Shown here piece by piece: positions 12,932-23,422 of a DNA stretch of 64,000 nucleotides. Source of the DNA: Phycomyces nitens. Lineage: Eukaryota > Mucoromycota > Mucoromycetes > Mucorales > Phycomycetaceae. The notes beneath the pieces are model-generated. The model saw only the letters and a program-made list of their open reading frames with translations, was not told where the DNA came from and searched no databases. The position numbers were made by a program, and so were the translations under genes. Position 1 is the stretch's first letter; the number at the start of each line of letters is the position of its first letter. Location: positions 682,001-746,000 of the forward strand of contig JAHRBC010000007.1 of the NCBI GenBank assembly GCA_022702545.1. Direction: 5' to 3'.

Positions 12932-13940
12932 ATGTCCAATACCCTGAGTAGTCTAACTCGAGGTAAATGACAGCAACAACAATAAATAAATAAATAAAAA
13001 AAGACACATAATTTCACCATAATCAATAAACGAATCTACTTGCAATCTATCTCTAAACATTGGTGTGCCTATATAGGAAAAAGTCAATTCATTCGATCCT
13101 CTCAATTATCAAGATGCATCAAACATTCATCTACCTTGACAGGACCCCTCAGAGTACCCATGCCATACTTTGATGCCGAGAGATTCATTACTGGTCTCGA
13201 AAAGGAAGGATTCTCGGCCAAACAAGCCCAGGCTGTAATTGATGCGCTAGAGGATGTAGTTACTGAAAGGTATACTTTTTTTTATTAAGCTTAATACATG
13301 TAATGTTTTCTTGTAATAACTCTATTTGCAGCACAATCAATGTCACTAGTTCACTTGTCAGCAGGGCTGAGCAAGAAGAAGCAAGTACTATGGCTTATAA
13401 CGACCGAATCTCAAAAGTACTTGGCTAATGAAACATTTGTACGACTTTAGAGTATCGTCAAGTACAAGGGAGAGTTTGGCAAATTAAAATCAGAAATCCA
13501 GGTTACAGAAAAGAGAGATGTAGAAGAGGCAAAGGTAGCCAATGAACGGCTCAAGTCTGAACTTGATAAGCTTCGAAAATCACTTCAAGAAGACATTGTC
13601 CGTAGCCAGGCAGGAGTACGCTTGGATTTAAATCTAGAAAAGGGGCGTATTAGAGATGAGATTGTTGGCCATCATGAAAAGTTGCGTGCAACAGACGAAA
13701 AGATTGAAGGCGAGGTTCTTGAACTGAGACGACACATGAAGGAAATCAAATTACAGATTCTGCAATACATGATTGGTATGTAGTATGATGATCTATAAGC
13801 ATGATACTCAACATGGATATAGGCACAATAACAGGAGCTGGTACTTTGATCTTGGGTGAGTTTAGTTAAAAAAGAAAGAAAAAGACTATTATTTGGCATT
13901 AATTATTGGATCTTTAGGCTACGTTCATTTCCTTCATTAG
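12932..13940 (+). CDS. CCDC90/MCUR1-like (DUF1640) mitochondrial coiled-coil protein
   Basis: Six exons: 12932-12962, 13077-13269, 13332-13380, 13451-13775, 13823-13855 and 13918-13940. The N-terminus MSNTLSSLTRGKSQFIRSSQ is Ser/Arg-rich, fitting a mitochondrial presequence. Then come FDAERFITGLEKEGFSAKQA, the hallmark head of the DUF1640/CCDC90 family, a long coiled coil with LDLNLEKGRIRDE, and a C-terminal membrane helix (MIGTITGAGTLILGYV). Family members are inner-membrane proteins linked to calcium-uniporter regulation or complex IV assembly. Intron 3 (13381-13450) starts with GCAAGT instead of GT. Convergent with the fasciclin gene. Confidence 0.88.
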
Positions 13941-14271
13941 AGGTCGTCTGGGAGATATATATATATATATATCCCAAAATTAATGCAATAGATAACATTG
14001 GTATCTATATGTGAAATGATGCTTATAAGCAATATTTCAATAGACTTAAATAGCATATAGAGCTGGTTGGACAATAATCATTAGCAGCAGCATATATATA
14101 TATATTGCTCAAATAAATTTAATAATTAAAAGTAGTTTATTAGTGTTTTCAGTAAAAAGTAATTGTGTTGCGAATCAATTAGTTGATTTGCTTGGTCAAG
14201 AGGTTTGATTTGACACTTGAGAGTAAAACTGTTTTGGTTTTTGTAAGACATTCTTCTTTTTTTTTTTTTTT

Positions 14272-16344
14272 TTACAATATAAGAGTAGCAAGGATACTGA
14301 ATGCAGTCAGTGCACAGCCAAACACACTCTGAGTCAAGACATTGGAACCACTCGGGGTTTGATCTGATCCCAAACCAGCTTCGGTTGCAGTTGGTGCACC
14401 AGAATCAGTATTGTCACCAGTGGGGCTACCTTGTCCGTCTGTGGTCTGGTTGCCGTCGGAAGTGGGAGGATTGGGTTGAAGGACTAGAAAGGTAGATTGG
14501 GTAAGTATCACAAGAAAATAGGCATCTTGAGAAAGAGTACTTGCCTCCACCAATAAGATAGAGAACACCATTGCTCATCAGGATCTCAGAGTGAACGACA
14601 GGAATTCCATTGACTATAAATGCAAAAGTTGAGACATTTTCATCATCAATTGTCCATTCATAATCTCTTACCTGTGAATGAAGTATCATTTACAGCCTGG
14701 ATCTGGAGTGGTGTTCCAGAGAGAGACACGAGTGTCTTTCCTGACGAATCACCAGTAGTCGCTTCCGGAGTGGAGGTGGGAGCAGCATTATTGTCGCCTG
14801 TGGCAGTCGGTTGGGGATTCTCACTTGGGATAGTAGTGGTGGCTACACCATCGGGTACCATTTCGTCATCTACTGCAATATTTTCACTGTCCAAAACATA
14901 GCTTGATCCATCATCGGCAATTTGGATAGAGAGATCGTCTGAATCCTCATCAAAAGAAAAGGACGAATCAACCTCATTTGCCACATCAGACCTTTTATTG
15001 GAGACCTGTTTAGCAACCTCTTCACCATTGTTATCAGCAATTGCAATTAGGCCAGGGGAGGTCTCAGGGTTGGTAGAGTAAGAGGGAGTAGCAGCGTCTG
15101 TAGGATTGGAAGCTGGTGCGGAATCAGAAGGAGTGACACCCTCGGCAGATGTCTGAGCAATTGGACTAGCTGTGCTCATTGCGTCAGTGGCAGTGGCAGA
15201 CAAAGTGGTACTTCCGACAGCTGTCTCGGTAGCATTGGACGATTGGTCTGACTGGGTTAAGTTGGAGGCATAGTATGTGCCCGACACAATGTGAGTAGAC
15301 ACCATGGCTGACAGTTGGTCCATTGTCATGTTGCTAAAGTCTAGTCCCAGCAAGGCTTGGTTTACTGGTGCAAACACGGTTATCTGGCTCATAATGTCAA
15401 TTGACTGCATGAAAAAAAAAATTGTCATCTTTACTTACATTGGTGGCATTATTGAGCTCTTGAGCAAACGAGGCATTCTTCATAAGAAACAAGTTTAGAA
15501 ATGACAGATCGCTGACATAGCTCGCAATGGCTGAAGGGCTTGATGGGGGAACCAATACTAAAGCATATTCATATATTAGTCTGATCATTATGCATGCAGT
15601 TTGCCTGGTCTGATTTGAATTTCTTTACTTACACTTGTCGATAATATGGATAACGCCATTGGAAGTCTCAATGTTGGTGACGGTAATATTCGCTTTTCCC
15701 AGACCGTTTCCTGCCCAATACTCCTTTTCATTTGACCCAAGGATAAGCGGGGCACCATTTCCAGACTTATCGACCGTCTGATTAGTGAGCATGGTCGGCA
15801 CAATAGTATTGTTATTAATCTTTTCAATAGTGTAGACACCCTTGACAATATGATAATATATAATGTCTGGCAGAGAAAATTCCTTGATTCCTGGGCTAAT
15901 CATTGGAAGAACGGATTCTGGCTCGGCTACGGTTGGGTCACTTCCAAGCTGGTCTCCATTGTTGTGGATTGGACCTATGGAGTCTGGGGTCGACAACGGG
16001 CTTTGGGCTTCAGACTGAGTTGGGGCGGCAATCTGGGAGGTTTGCTCTCCAGATACTGAGGAGGAGGTAGGCCGGTTTTCTTTCGAGAACAGACCAGGAA
16101 ACTCGGTCTCGAGGCTTTCAATCACTTTGTCAGATGGTGCAAATACAGTGTGGTTTCCAGGGTTGGATAGAATGTCAATTATGGGCTGGTAATCTGGCGA
16201 TGACGAGAGGAGCTGGACAAACTTGCTTGCTGGACTGATTTTAGTAGAGTTGAGAAGTTCCATCATGGTAATTCCTGTCAATTGAGCAGAAGTGCTTCCA
16301 AGAAGGAGAACACATCCTAAAATCTTGCTTGCTGTCAACCGCAT
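14272..16344 (-). CDS. Fasciclin (FAS1) domain cell-surface protein, probable GPI anchor
   Basis: Five exons (16344-15633, 15557-15439, 15404-14672, 14613-14545, 14483-14272) encode 614 aa. A signal peptide (MRLTASKILGCVLLLGSTSA) is followed by two FAS1 domains. The first contains NHTVFAPSDKVIESL and ends SNGVIHIIDK; the second contains ITVFAPVNQALLGLDF and ends in a segment like GIPVVHSEILMSNGVLYLIG. Each is interrupted by long Ser/Thr/Pro-rich, acidic insertions. The C-terminus is a Thr/Gly/Ser-rich stalk plus a hydrophobic tail (ALTAFSILATLIL) typical of GPI addition. Such proteins act in cell adhesion or wall organisation. The start at 16344 was chosen because it begins the signal peptide; an in-frame ATG lies further upstream. 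The last intron appears to use a GC donor (14544). Confidence 0.9.
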
Positions 16345-17020
16345 TGTACCCAAGGGAATAAGAATAAGATTGACAAGAAAGCCAAGAGTTCTCTTTTTTA
16401 TATTGCTCTTATTCAGCATTTTTGCATTTTTCTATTGGATTCATGATGAGCTCGATACTTTGCGGCATTTGATGTTTATTACAGGGGATTTGCATTGGCC
16501 TTGTTTGATAGGAATTAGAATGGCTGAAAAGGCAAACCTATCGGTAAGAACTTTCTGAATTCTGCAATCAGAAGTACTATATCGTTTAGGCATGAATGGG
16601 CTGTATTCATGCTTTAGAAAACGCTTTAAAATACACCTAAAGATGAGCCTCGCAAACGGAGAGCTTTAAAAAAAAACACACTTTGCTAAAAGAAAATTCA
16701 AAAGGTCTAAAGGATGGTATTTAGTCTGCCACACGCCAGACTTCCTTAAAAAGGCCATTGAGGTGCCTCTTTTTTTCTGTTTTTCATTTTTTTACTTGTT
16801 GGTCCTGTTGTGGCGATCGTATTTTTACTCTTCGTACGACCATAAAACGCACACAGACAGTAAAGAGAGAAAGAGAGAGAAAGAAAGAGCGAGAGAGAGG
16901 AGAGAAGGGGGAGACTACTAAAAAAAATAAAATAAAGATACTCCTTCTTATAATTATATATTAATATATAATTATATATTTAATTATATTGCTCTTTGTT
17001 ACTCATAATAAAACTTGCCA
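16345..17020. promoter_or_regulatory. Divergent intergenic region with purine-rich tract
   Basis: 676 bp between the divergent fasciclin (-) and conserved-protein (+) starts, so it should hold both promoters. It carries a GA-rich tract at about 16862-16910 and an AT palindromic run (TAATTATATATTAATATATAATTA-like, 16951-16985). No specific factor site can be named. Confidence 0.4.
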
Positions 17021-17972
17021 ATGTCAGTGAGTTCGCCACCTCTTCACCAACCACAAAACACTGCACATCAAACCAGCATCTATGAATACCTTTCTGAATT
17101 AGTCACCAAGAGATCAGCAACCATAAAGTACCTGTGTCGAGCTCATGAAGGAAATACCCATTGGTTCAACACCATTCTCCTAACGCAGCAGGATCTCGGA
17201 GCAATGTATCCAAATCACAAGATGATGCGAAGGTTAGTTTTCTATAATTTACATTGTTTGTCAAGGTGTCCTCATCATCCCATAGGACATCAAACTTTTA
17301 CACATTAGGAGTATCACTTGGCACCATCCTCGACATTACTCATCCACTCGATTATCTTAAAGCATTGACCCAGCTGTTGAGTGAATTTGATTTCTATACA
17401 AATGATCATTCGAAACAAAAGATGGCGAGTCTGCTTTGTATTCTCTCTTGGTCTGGTTAAATCTTATTCGATACCCTTTAGAAAAACATCTTTCGAAAGG
17501 CACGCAAGGATGATGATAATGGTTCGGAAGGGACTGAATACACACATTTGATCGTACCGCATGTGGTATGAAAGCTACTTGATCCCTGTTTCCAACTCTA
17601 ATTCTCTTTATTTAGCCATACGAACTGGACTACTTTGAGACCTTTTTTACCCTCTGTGATATCATGACCGAGGCCTATGAAAAGCTGCTAGTGAATACCG
17701 ATAATTCTGTGTGCACCCAGGCTTATTTTGAGCTGGTTCTCAAGTGTGATGGGAAATTCAAGGTAAAGAAGAAGAGATAATCACAATGGTTAATGATTAT
17801 GGTTATGATTATGGCTATGTTTTAACCCCATGAGTAGAAGATTGTATCTCTTGTTACCAAAGAACTAGACGCACTTGCTCGTAATGCCATCAAAGAAGAG
17901 CTCAAGCTTATCGATCCTCTTTCTCATTCCAACAAGGTCCCACCCATTGAGTTTGAAGGCACAGAAGCATAA
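17021..17972 (+). CDS. Conserved fungal protein of unknown function, 238 aa
   Basis: Five exons (17021-17232, 17286-17424, 17482-17565, 17616-17762, 17838-17972) sum to 717 nt. The protein is soluble, without signal peptide, and has ordered-looking segments such as ATIKYLCRAHEGNTHWFNTI, YTLGVSLGTILDITHPLDYL and PYELDYFETFFTLCDIMTEA. I do not recognise a named domain, but splicing and composition fit a real conserved gene. Intron 2 (17425-17481) must begin GCGAGT to keep the frame. Convergent with SDE2, 182 bp apart. Confidence 0.7.
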
Positions 17973-18154
17973 GTTTAAATAATAATAGTAATAATAATTA
18001 GTTTTTATCAGGTCTATCTATCTTTACAATAATATTCGTATCATTTCCTTGCTTTTTTTTTATGGACTATTTACAAATGGTTCTGCCTCTTGACTTTATT
18101 GAATAAAAGATAGAGATTAATGGAATGATGTTATTCAATACAAGAGATGATTTG

Positions 18155-18971
18155 TTATGCTCTTTCTTTTCCCTTTTTGCTTTTGGTAGTGACTTTTTCC
18201 ACCTTTTCTTCTTCTTCTTCTTCCTCATCTTCATCTTCATCCTCATCATCCTCATCTTCATCCTCATCCTCATCCTCATCCTCATCATCTTCGTCATCGT
18301 CAAATAGTAGGACAGAGGCGGTTGCTTTGCTCTGGACTTTCTTTCGCTTCAATAAATCTCCAACAGCATCCTTTACACCTTCAACCATCTGCTCTCGGTC
18401 TTTGAGGAATTGATTGTCATCAAACAAGTGCTTCTTTTTTGGGGGTTCCTTGAGCCCCTTTTCAATCTTTTCTTCGATTCTTTTGCGCTTTTCTTGTTCG
18501 CGAGCTGGCAAGGCATCAAGTTCTTCCTGAAGCCTGAAAAGTACTCAATTAATATTCCATCTCTAGCAGATCTCTCTCCCTCTCTCTTTCTGTGTATTAC
18601 TTTTTGGCATCATTGACAGTCTTGATTCGACGTCCTTGCAAATCACGACAGGCTTCAAAGTTTGTCGTCTTTTGGGCATTCATACGTCCACCCTGGGCAC
18701 GCAGCATGGATCCGAAACCACCCTTGCCACCCAACAGACGTAGTTCCATGTTGAACATTGCTGGACTATTATTCTGGAGCACCAGTTGATCGGTATCAAT
18801 AAAGGGACGGCCGCCCATTGAACTGATGCGCTGATCATTGGGATCAATGTGTGTGATTGCGGCAAGCTGTTCTTTCAGGTGTCGGATGGTAAGACAATCA
18901 TTGGATGTGTCGAATGAGACACAAACAGGATCAAGACCTGCAAATAGATTGACGATTGCCTGGGCCATCAT
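18155..18971 (-). CDS. sde2: SDE2-like splicing/telomere-maintenance protein
   Basis: Two exons (18971-18601 and 18533-18155) give 249 aa. The first ~85 residues read as a ubiquitin-like fold ending LRLLGG, followed directly by [15 protein letters not shown], the diagnostic SDE2 signature. In the family (established in S. pombe) a deubiquitinase cleaves after GG to release a Lys-starting protein that helps the spliceosome excise selected introns. After a basic coiled coil ([19 protein letters not shown]) comes an almost pure Asp/Glu run and a basic tail. The acidic run is encoded by a CTTCAT-type low-complexity tract (18200-18300). The MM start at 18971 was kept. Upstream NAP1 runs in the same direction. 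Confidence 0.9.
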
Positions 18972-19128
18972 AAAATAAATAGTAGGATAATATAATAATC
19001 AAACAATACAAAATAAAAACACCATCATTTTTTTTTATAACCAGAAATTATAAATATCAAAAATTGGGCCTTGATAATAATAGTTGAGCTTGTCACGTGA
19101 TGTATTGAAGATGGGATGAAAAGGAGAG

Positions 19129-19158
19129 CAACAAAATGTAACAAAATGTAACAAAATG
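19129..19158. repeat. Short tandem repeat AACAAAATGT x3
   Basis: Three 10-bp copies in the NAP1 3' flank / SDE2 upstream region, followed by a (TA)-rich run. Confidence 0.85.
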
Positions 19159-19208
19159 TTTCCACACACACATATACATATACATATATACATATATATA
19201 TATTATTC

Positions 19209-20781
19209 TTAGGATTGCTTACACTCTGGAGTATTGTCTCCCTTGGCGGGTTGCTGTCAAGGATGTTAATAAAGCGATTGGCGTTGGGTGCAGGCCAACT
19301 TACCGGGTGCTCATCGTCGTACTCATCATCGTCATCTTCCTCATCCTCCTCCTCCTCGTCTTCATCATAAAAGTCATCCTATAAAACATGTGCTGTTGAG
19401 TAAGGTTCTTTGTGACTCGGTGCCTTACCTCAAAGTCATCACCCTCAAACTCTTCATACTCGAGTGCCTTTCCTGTGAAATAGTCTACAGCATGGGGAAT
19501 AATCTTATCCTTGAATTCCTCGCCTATGGCAAGTTAGAGAGATTGTGGTGGTTGGGGTAATTGCATAAGAGCTGGCTTTACCCATTTCATAGTCAGCCTC
19601 CAATTTGGCATCCAGTCCTTCGGCTTCTTCTTCATCAAGTTCTTCTGCGTCTTCAGGAAAGGCAGGAGGGCTGAAAAAGCTAAAGAACGAATCGGTTGGC
19701 ACAGTGCGCTTTACTACGCGTGTCTTGTTGGTGCCTAGAAGATCAAGATCAATAGATCAAGGTCAATAGATCAAGGTCAATATATTGGTCGCATTTATCC
19801 AAATTGATTTATTCTATTCTATTTTATTTTATTTTTTTACCCTTGTGACGCTGTTTTTTTGTTTCGACGGTAACCGTGAGATCCTTGCCTTCCTTCCACT
19901 GGATATCGCAGCCATCAGCATGATCATAGACAAAGTCGCCTCCATAAGCATGATCCTGGTAAAAGTAGGTCTTGGTGAGGGTCTTGTTGGAGAAGAACTC
20001 GTTGGGGGCGAATTCAAACTCGAGCTGGAAACCGGGCTTGTCCATGTACGACATGCGCACATCGACCAGGTGCTTTAGTGCCTTTTCATCGGCCTCTGCA
20101 ATTGTCTCACCAGTCTGGGGATGGTTCTTGAGAGTAGTCAGCCAGAACTCAGGGATGCCCTTTAACGTCTCGTCGTCTTCTTCATCGTTCTTCTTTGGTT
20201 TGGCTGGGGATGACGCCTCTTCTTCATCAATCTTTTCACCCAACCCAACCTCTTCATCAGTTGGTTCGTATTGACCCGAAACAACCTTGGCACGCTGGTT
20301 GTACAAAGGACGGTACAATTCAAGATACTTCTTTTCAAGAGCAAGCACTTCTTCCTGGAACTTCTCCTCCAGTTCGGTGTGCTTTGATTGAAAGTACTTT
20401 AGGCCATTCACCCTGCGTCTGACAGACAACGGAAGGGATTCGATCTGGACAGAGGTTCGGCCAGTCAAACCAGCGAATCTGGTAGCTAACAAAAAGAAAA
20501 AAATAGAGAGAGGGACATTAAGTATTCTGTATCAAGTCTGGATTGTGAATTACCATTGATCGTCTCGTTTTCAGAGATCGTTGTCACTGTTGGGCGAAAG
20601 GTGGAGGTCATTGGGGCAGGGTTGATGGGTGTGTTCTGCGGCGTTGGTGCAGTGAATTTACCCAACTTTTTGTTCTTGATGTCCACATTGGAAGCTAAGA
20701 TGTTATGTCAGAAGATTGCAGGAATATGTATATATAAAGGCACATCCTTGTTTTTTTTGACTTGCCTGCTTTCTTATCCAT
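19209..20781 (-). CDS. nap1: Nucleosome assembly protein 1 (histone chaperone)
   Basis: Seven exons (20781-20766, 20694-20554, 20485-19841, 19734-19582, 19523-19429, 19378-19304, 19253-19209) sum to 1170 nt, 389 aa, the usual NAP1 length. Visible hallmarks: the dimerisation helix (LEEKFQEEVLALEKKYLELY), then IPEFWLTTLKN, GFQLEFEFAPNEFFSN, LTKTYFYQD and SFFSFFSPP. An acidic C-terminal tail (DDFYDEDEEEE...) follows. It shuttles H2A-H2B and assists nucleosome assembly. The last exon ends ECKQS, a CaaX-like box also present in animal and plant NAP1, which suggests farnesylation. Exon 1 is only 16 nt and its donor is GCAAGT, so a GC-AG intron is inferred. Confidence 0.93.
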
Positions 20782-21428
20782 CTTATGTGTAGGTGGTATT
20801 AGTATGAGTAGTAAATGGTTATATCTTGTATTTTATATATATATGTATGTATAATATATAAATATATATATAAAAATATATATATATATATCTTATTTTG
20901 AGTACTCAAAAGAGGAAGAGGAAGAGCGACGTAAGCTAGGGTGAGTATCCAACACTGGGGGTTATTAAAAAAATAAAAAATCGAGTTCCCCTAACCGTCA
21001 TTAAAGTAAAAATTACTATTCTATTATTTATATAAAACCTGTTGCCATTAGCAAGAATACATGATTTTTGGGCCATTTGCAAAGCATATATTACCCAAAA
21101 AATTAAAACAAATAAAAAAGGGTATTATATTTATATTGTAAAAATGGCTGTATAAGATGTGACTCGATCAATTGGTCTCCTTCACCCCCAACCCTTTTTT
21201 TAAAAAGCAAAAAAAGACATTTTGTTGGCCATGGATCGTTCCAGTTCTTCCGCTTGGAACCGAGTGGGTTTGCAACAGACCATTTTTGTTCTTGTATTTG
21301 TTTTGTGTCTTTATGTCCTTATGCTCATTTTTTATTTCATTTTATAGCTTCAACCTTCTGTTGTCCAACCATTGGGGCCAGACAAAAATAAACAAGATCC
21401 CCACAAACTGATTCAAAATAAGAAATTA

Positions 21429-23422
21429 TTAAAAGTCTTCTGCGTTTTGGTCAAACAGGTAATTTGCTGCCAGCTCTGTACAATTGATAATCAATGGTTA
21501 GGTCAATTCAATTCAAATCAATTCAAATCAATTCAAATCAAATAAAGAGCTCTACAAAGAAAGGGGGGGTTTTATATACCTTCGTTTTTATCGCATGCAA
21601 TAAAGGCCTCAATTGCATCTGCCCGGCTGAACCCAAGTGCTTCCAACTAAACATGTCGATTAGTTAGTTGATGGTTATGATTATTACCCAAGTCTTACTC
21701 TGTCAATGGACTCCTTCTCTTCTTGAGTAACCTATCAATCAATCAATTGCCAACAATTAAAAAAGGTATTCAAGACATCTCTTTTTTTTCCATTTCATTT
21801 ACCTGAATCATCTGGGCTCCAGGAGGAAGATCCTCGTCGCCTTCACCTTCCAGCAGAACCTGCAGGAATCCTTGTGGGTCAGAGTTAATAAGACGCAACA
21901 ACTCGGGGTTGGTTTGTCCCAGCTGTTGGAGAAGTGTCTGGAGCAGAGCAGGGTTAGTCTGGACAAGCTGTCTCAATTGCTGAAAGTGAGGTGTGTTTCT
22001 CAACTGGGAAAAGTCTACAGAGCCAGTCTGTTGCTGCTGCTGTTGTTGCTGCTGTTGTTGCTGGTGCTGTTCGGCTGCCTGGAACAGGTTCTGGTGCTGA
22101 TGGGTTGGTGTGCTGGTTGGTGCAGTAGAGTCGGGAGTAGCCTGGGGTTCTGTGCGTTGCTCAGGGACGCTGGGCTGAATGTCCTCCATAACATTCTCGG
22201 GAATACCCTAAAAGGACCCGCGTGTTAATAAGCCACACACCACATATCAATGATATAGCTCACGTTAAAGAGGTATTCAGCTGCTCTGTCGGGGTTGTTG
22301 TAGCTTGCTCTCAGTGCACGCATAATCTGGTCGCGTTCAAATCCCATCTCCATCATGTTCTGGATTGCGCTCTCCAATTGGGTGCCTGTAACTGATTTCC
22401 ATAATCCAATCAAAAATCATTAGTCGTCTTTTTCTATACTATACAACAATCTGCATTACCCAGCTGGTTGGAATCTTCAGGTCCACCAGTATTTCCAGTG
22501 GCAGCCGCAGCAGTAGCCGCAGCAGCAGTCGCAGCCACAGCCACAGGTGCAACAGCAGCGGCGGCAGCGGCAGCAGGTGCAGGTGCAGGTGCAGCCACAG
22601 GTGCTGGCGCAGGACTACTGGTGGCTGGAGAAGCAGCGGCGGCGGCGGCAGCAGGAGTAGGAGTGGTGGTAGTGACAGGTGCAGAAGGAGTAATTGACTC
22701 GGCAGGCGTAGCAGGTTTGACCTCCTTTGGTGTCTCTTTGGCAGGAGCAGGAGCCGAAGGTGCTGCCTTTGGCTAAGCATATTCACAAGGTAAATAAAGA
22801 GATATTTTTTTGCCAAGACCACCCCCTTTATAATTTCCAGTGCACGTATTCCAGCTCATAATACCTTTGAAACCATCAGCACCAAGAATTCCTTTTCACT
22901 AATCTTGTACTCGTCTACAGTCTTGTCATCGACAAGGATTTTGCCTGTATTTTCAAGCATAGGCTATGGTGAGTTTCTGATAGTACTTTGAAAAAACATT
23001 TCCAAAGGAATCCAACAGGGCAGAGACCATTGTTTTTCTTCTTCTTCTTTTCATTTCTTTATTCTGTATACCTGAGAAAATGAGTTTTTGCTGTGCAGCG
23101 GCGTGTCCCTGAAGTCCTTCGATCTTTTGCTTGACAGAGAGGATCTAAACAGATGTTAGGGATTAGATCATTGGATTGTATAAATGATCCACTCTCTTTA
23201 AAGAAAATATACTTGCAGTATCAGAACCCTCTACGTCCAATTTAAACTGCTTTTGCTGAAGAGTCTTGACTGTGAGTTGCTAATGTATAGTACACACAAT
23301 TGTTATTATTATTATTATCATTATCATGAAAAACCAAGTGCAAATCATCGATTGGGCTTTTATTTGTTATTCTGCCATGTTGCGAGCTTTATTTTATTTT
23401 GGTTAATTACCATTGCTACCAT
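21429..23422 (-). CDS. rad23: RAD23 UV-excision-repair / proteasome shuttle protein
   Basis: Ten exons (23422-23411, 23279-23217, 23144-23072, 22944-22865, 22772-22460, 22385-22264, 22207-21803, 21731-21699, 21646-21580, 21475-21429) sum to 1215 nt, 404 aa. Order: N-terminal ubiquitin-like domain (QLTVKTLQQKQFKLDVEG to EFLVLMVSK), a long Pro/Ala linker, UBA1 (SAIQNMMEMGFERDQIMRAL), a poly-Gln stretch, the STI1/XPC-binding region (LRNTPHFQQLRQLVQTNP), then UBA2 (IDRLEALGFSRADAIEAF). It carries ubiquitylated cargo to the proteasome and stabilises Rad4/XPC in nucleotide-excision repair. Intron 2 begins GCAAGT (23216). The antisense frame of the Ala-rich linker is a shadow. Confidence 0.95.
21509..21542. 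repeat. CAATTCAAAT tandem repeat in RAD23 intron 9
   Basis: About three 10-bp units inside the last intron, downstream of exon 9. Probably neutral. Confidence 0.85.

Noticed and set aside
22468..22776. Ala/Gly-rich open frame on the plus strand
   Set aside because: Antisense shadow of the Ala/Pro linker in RAD23 exon 5.
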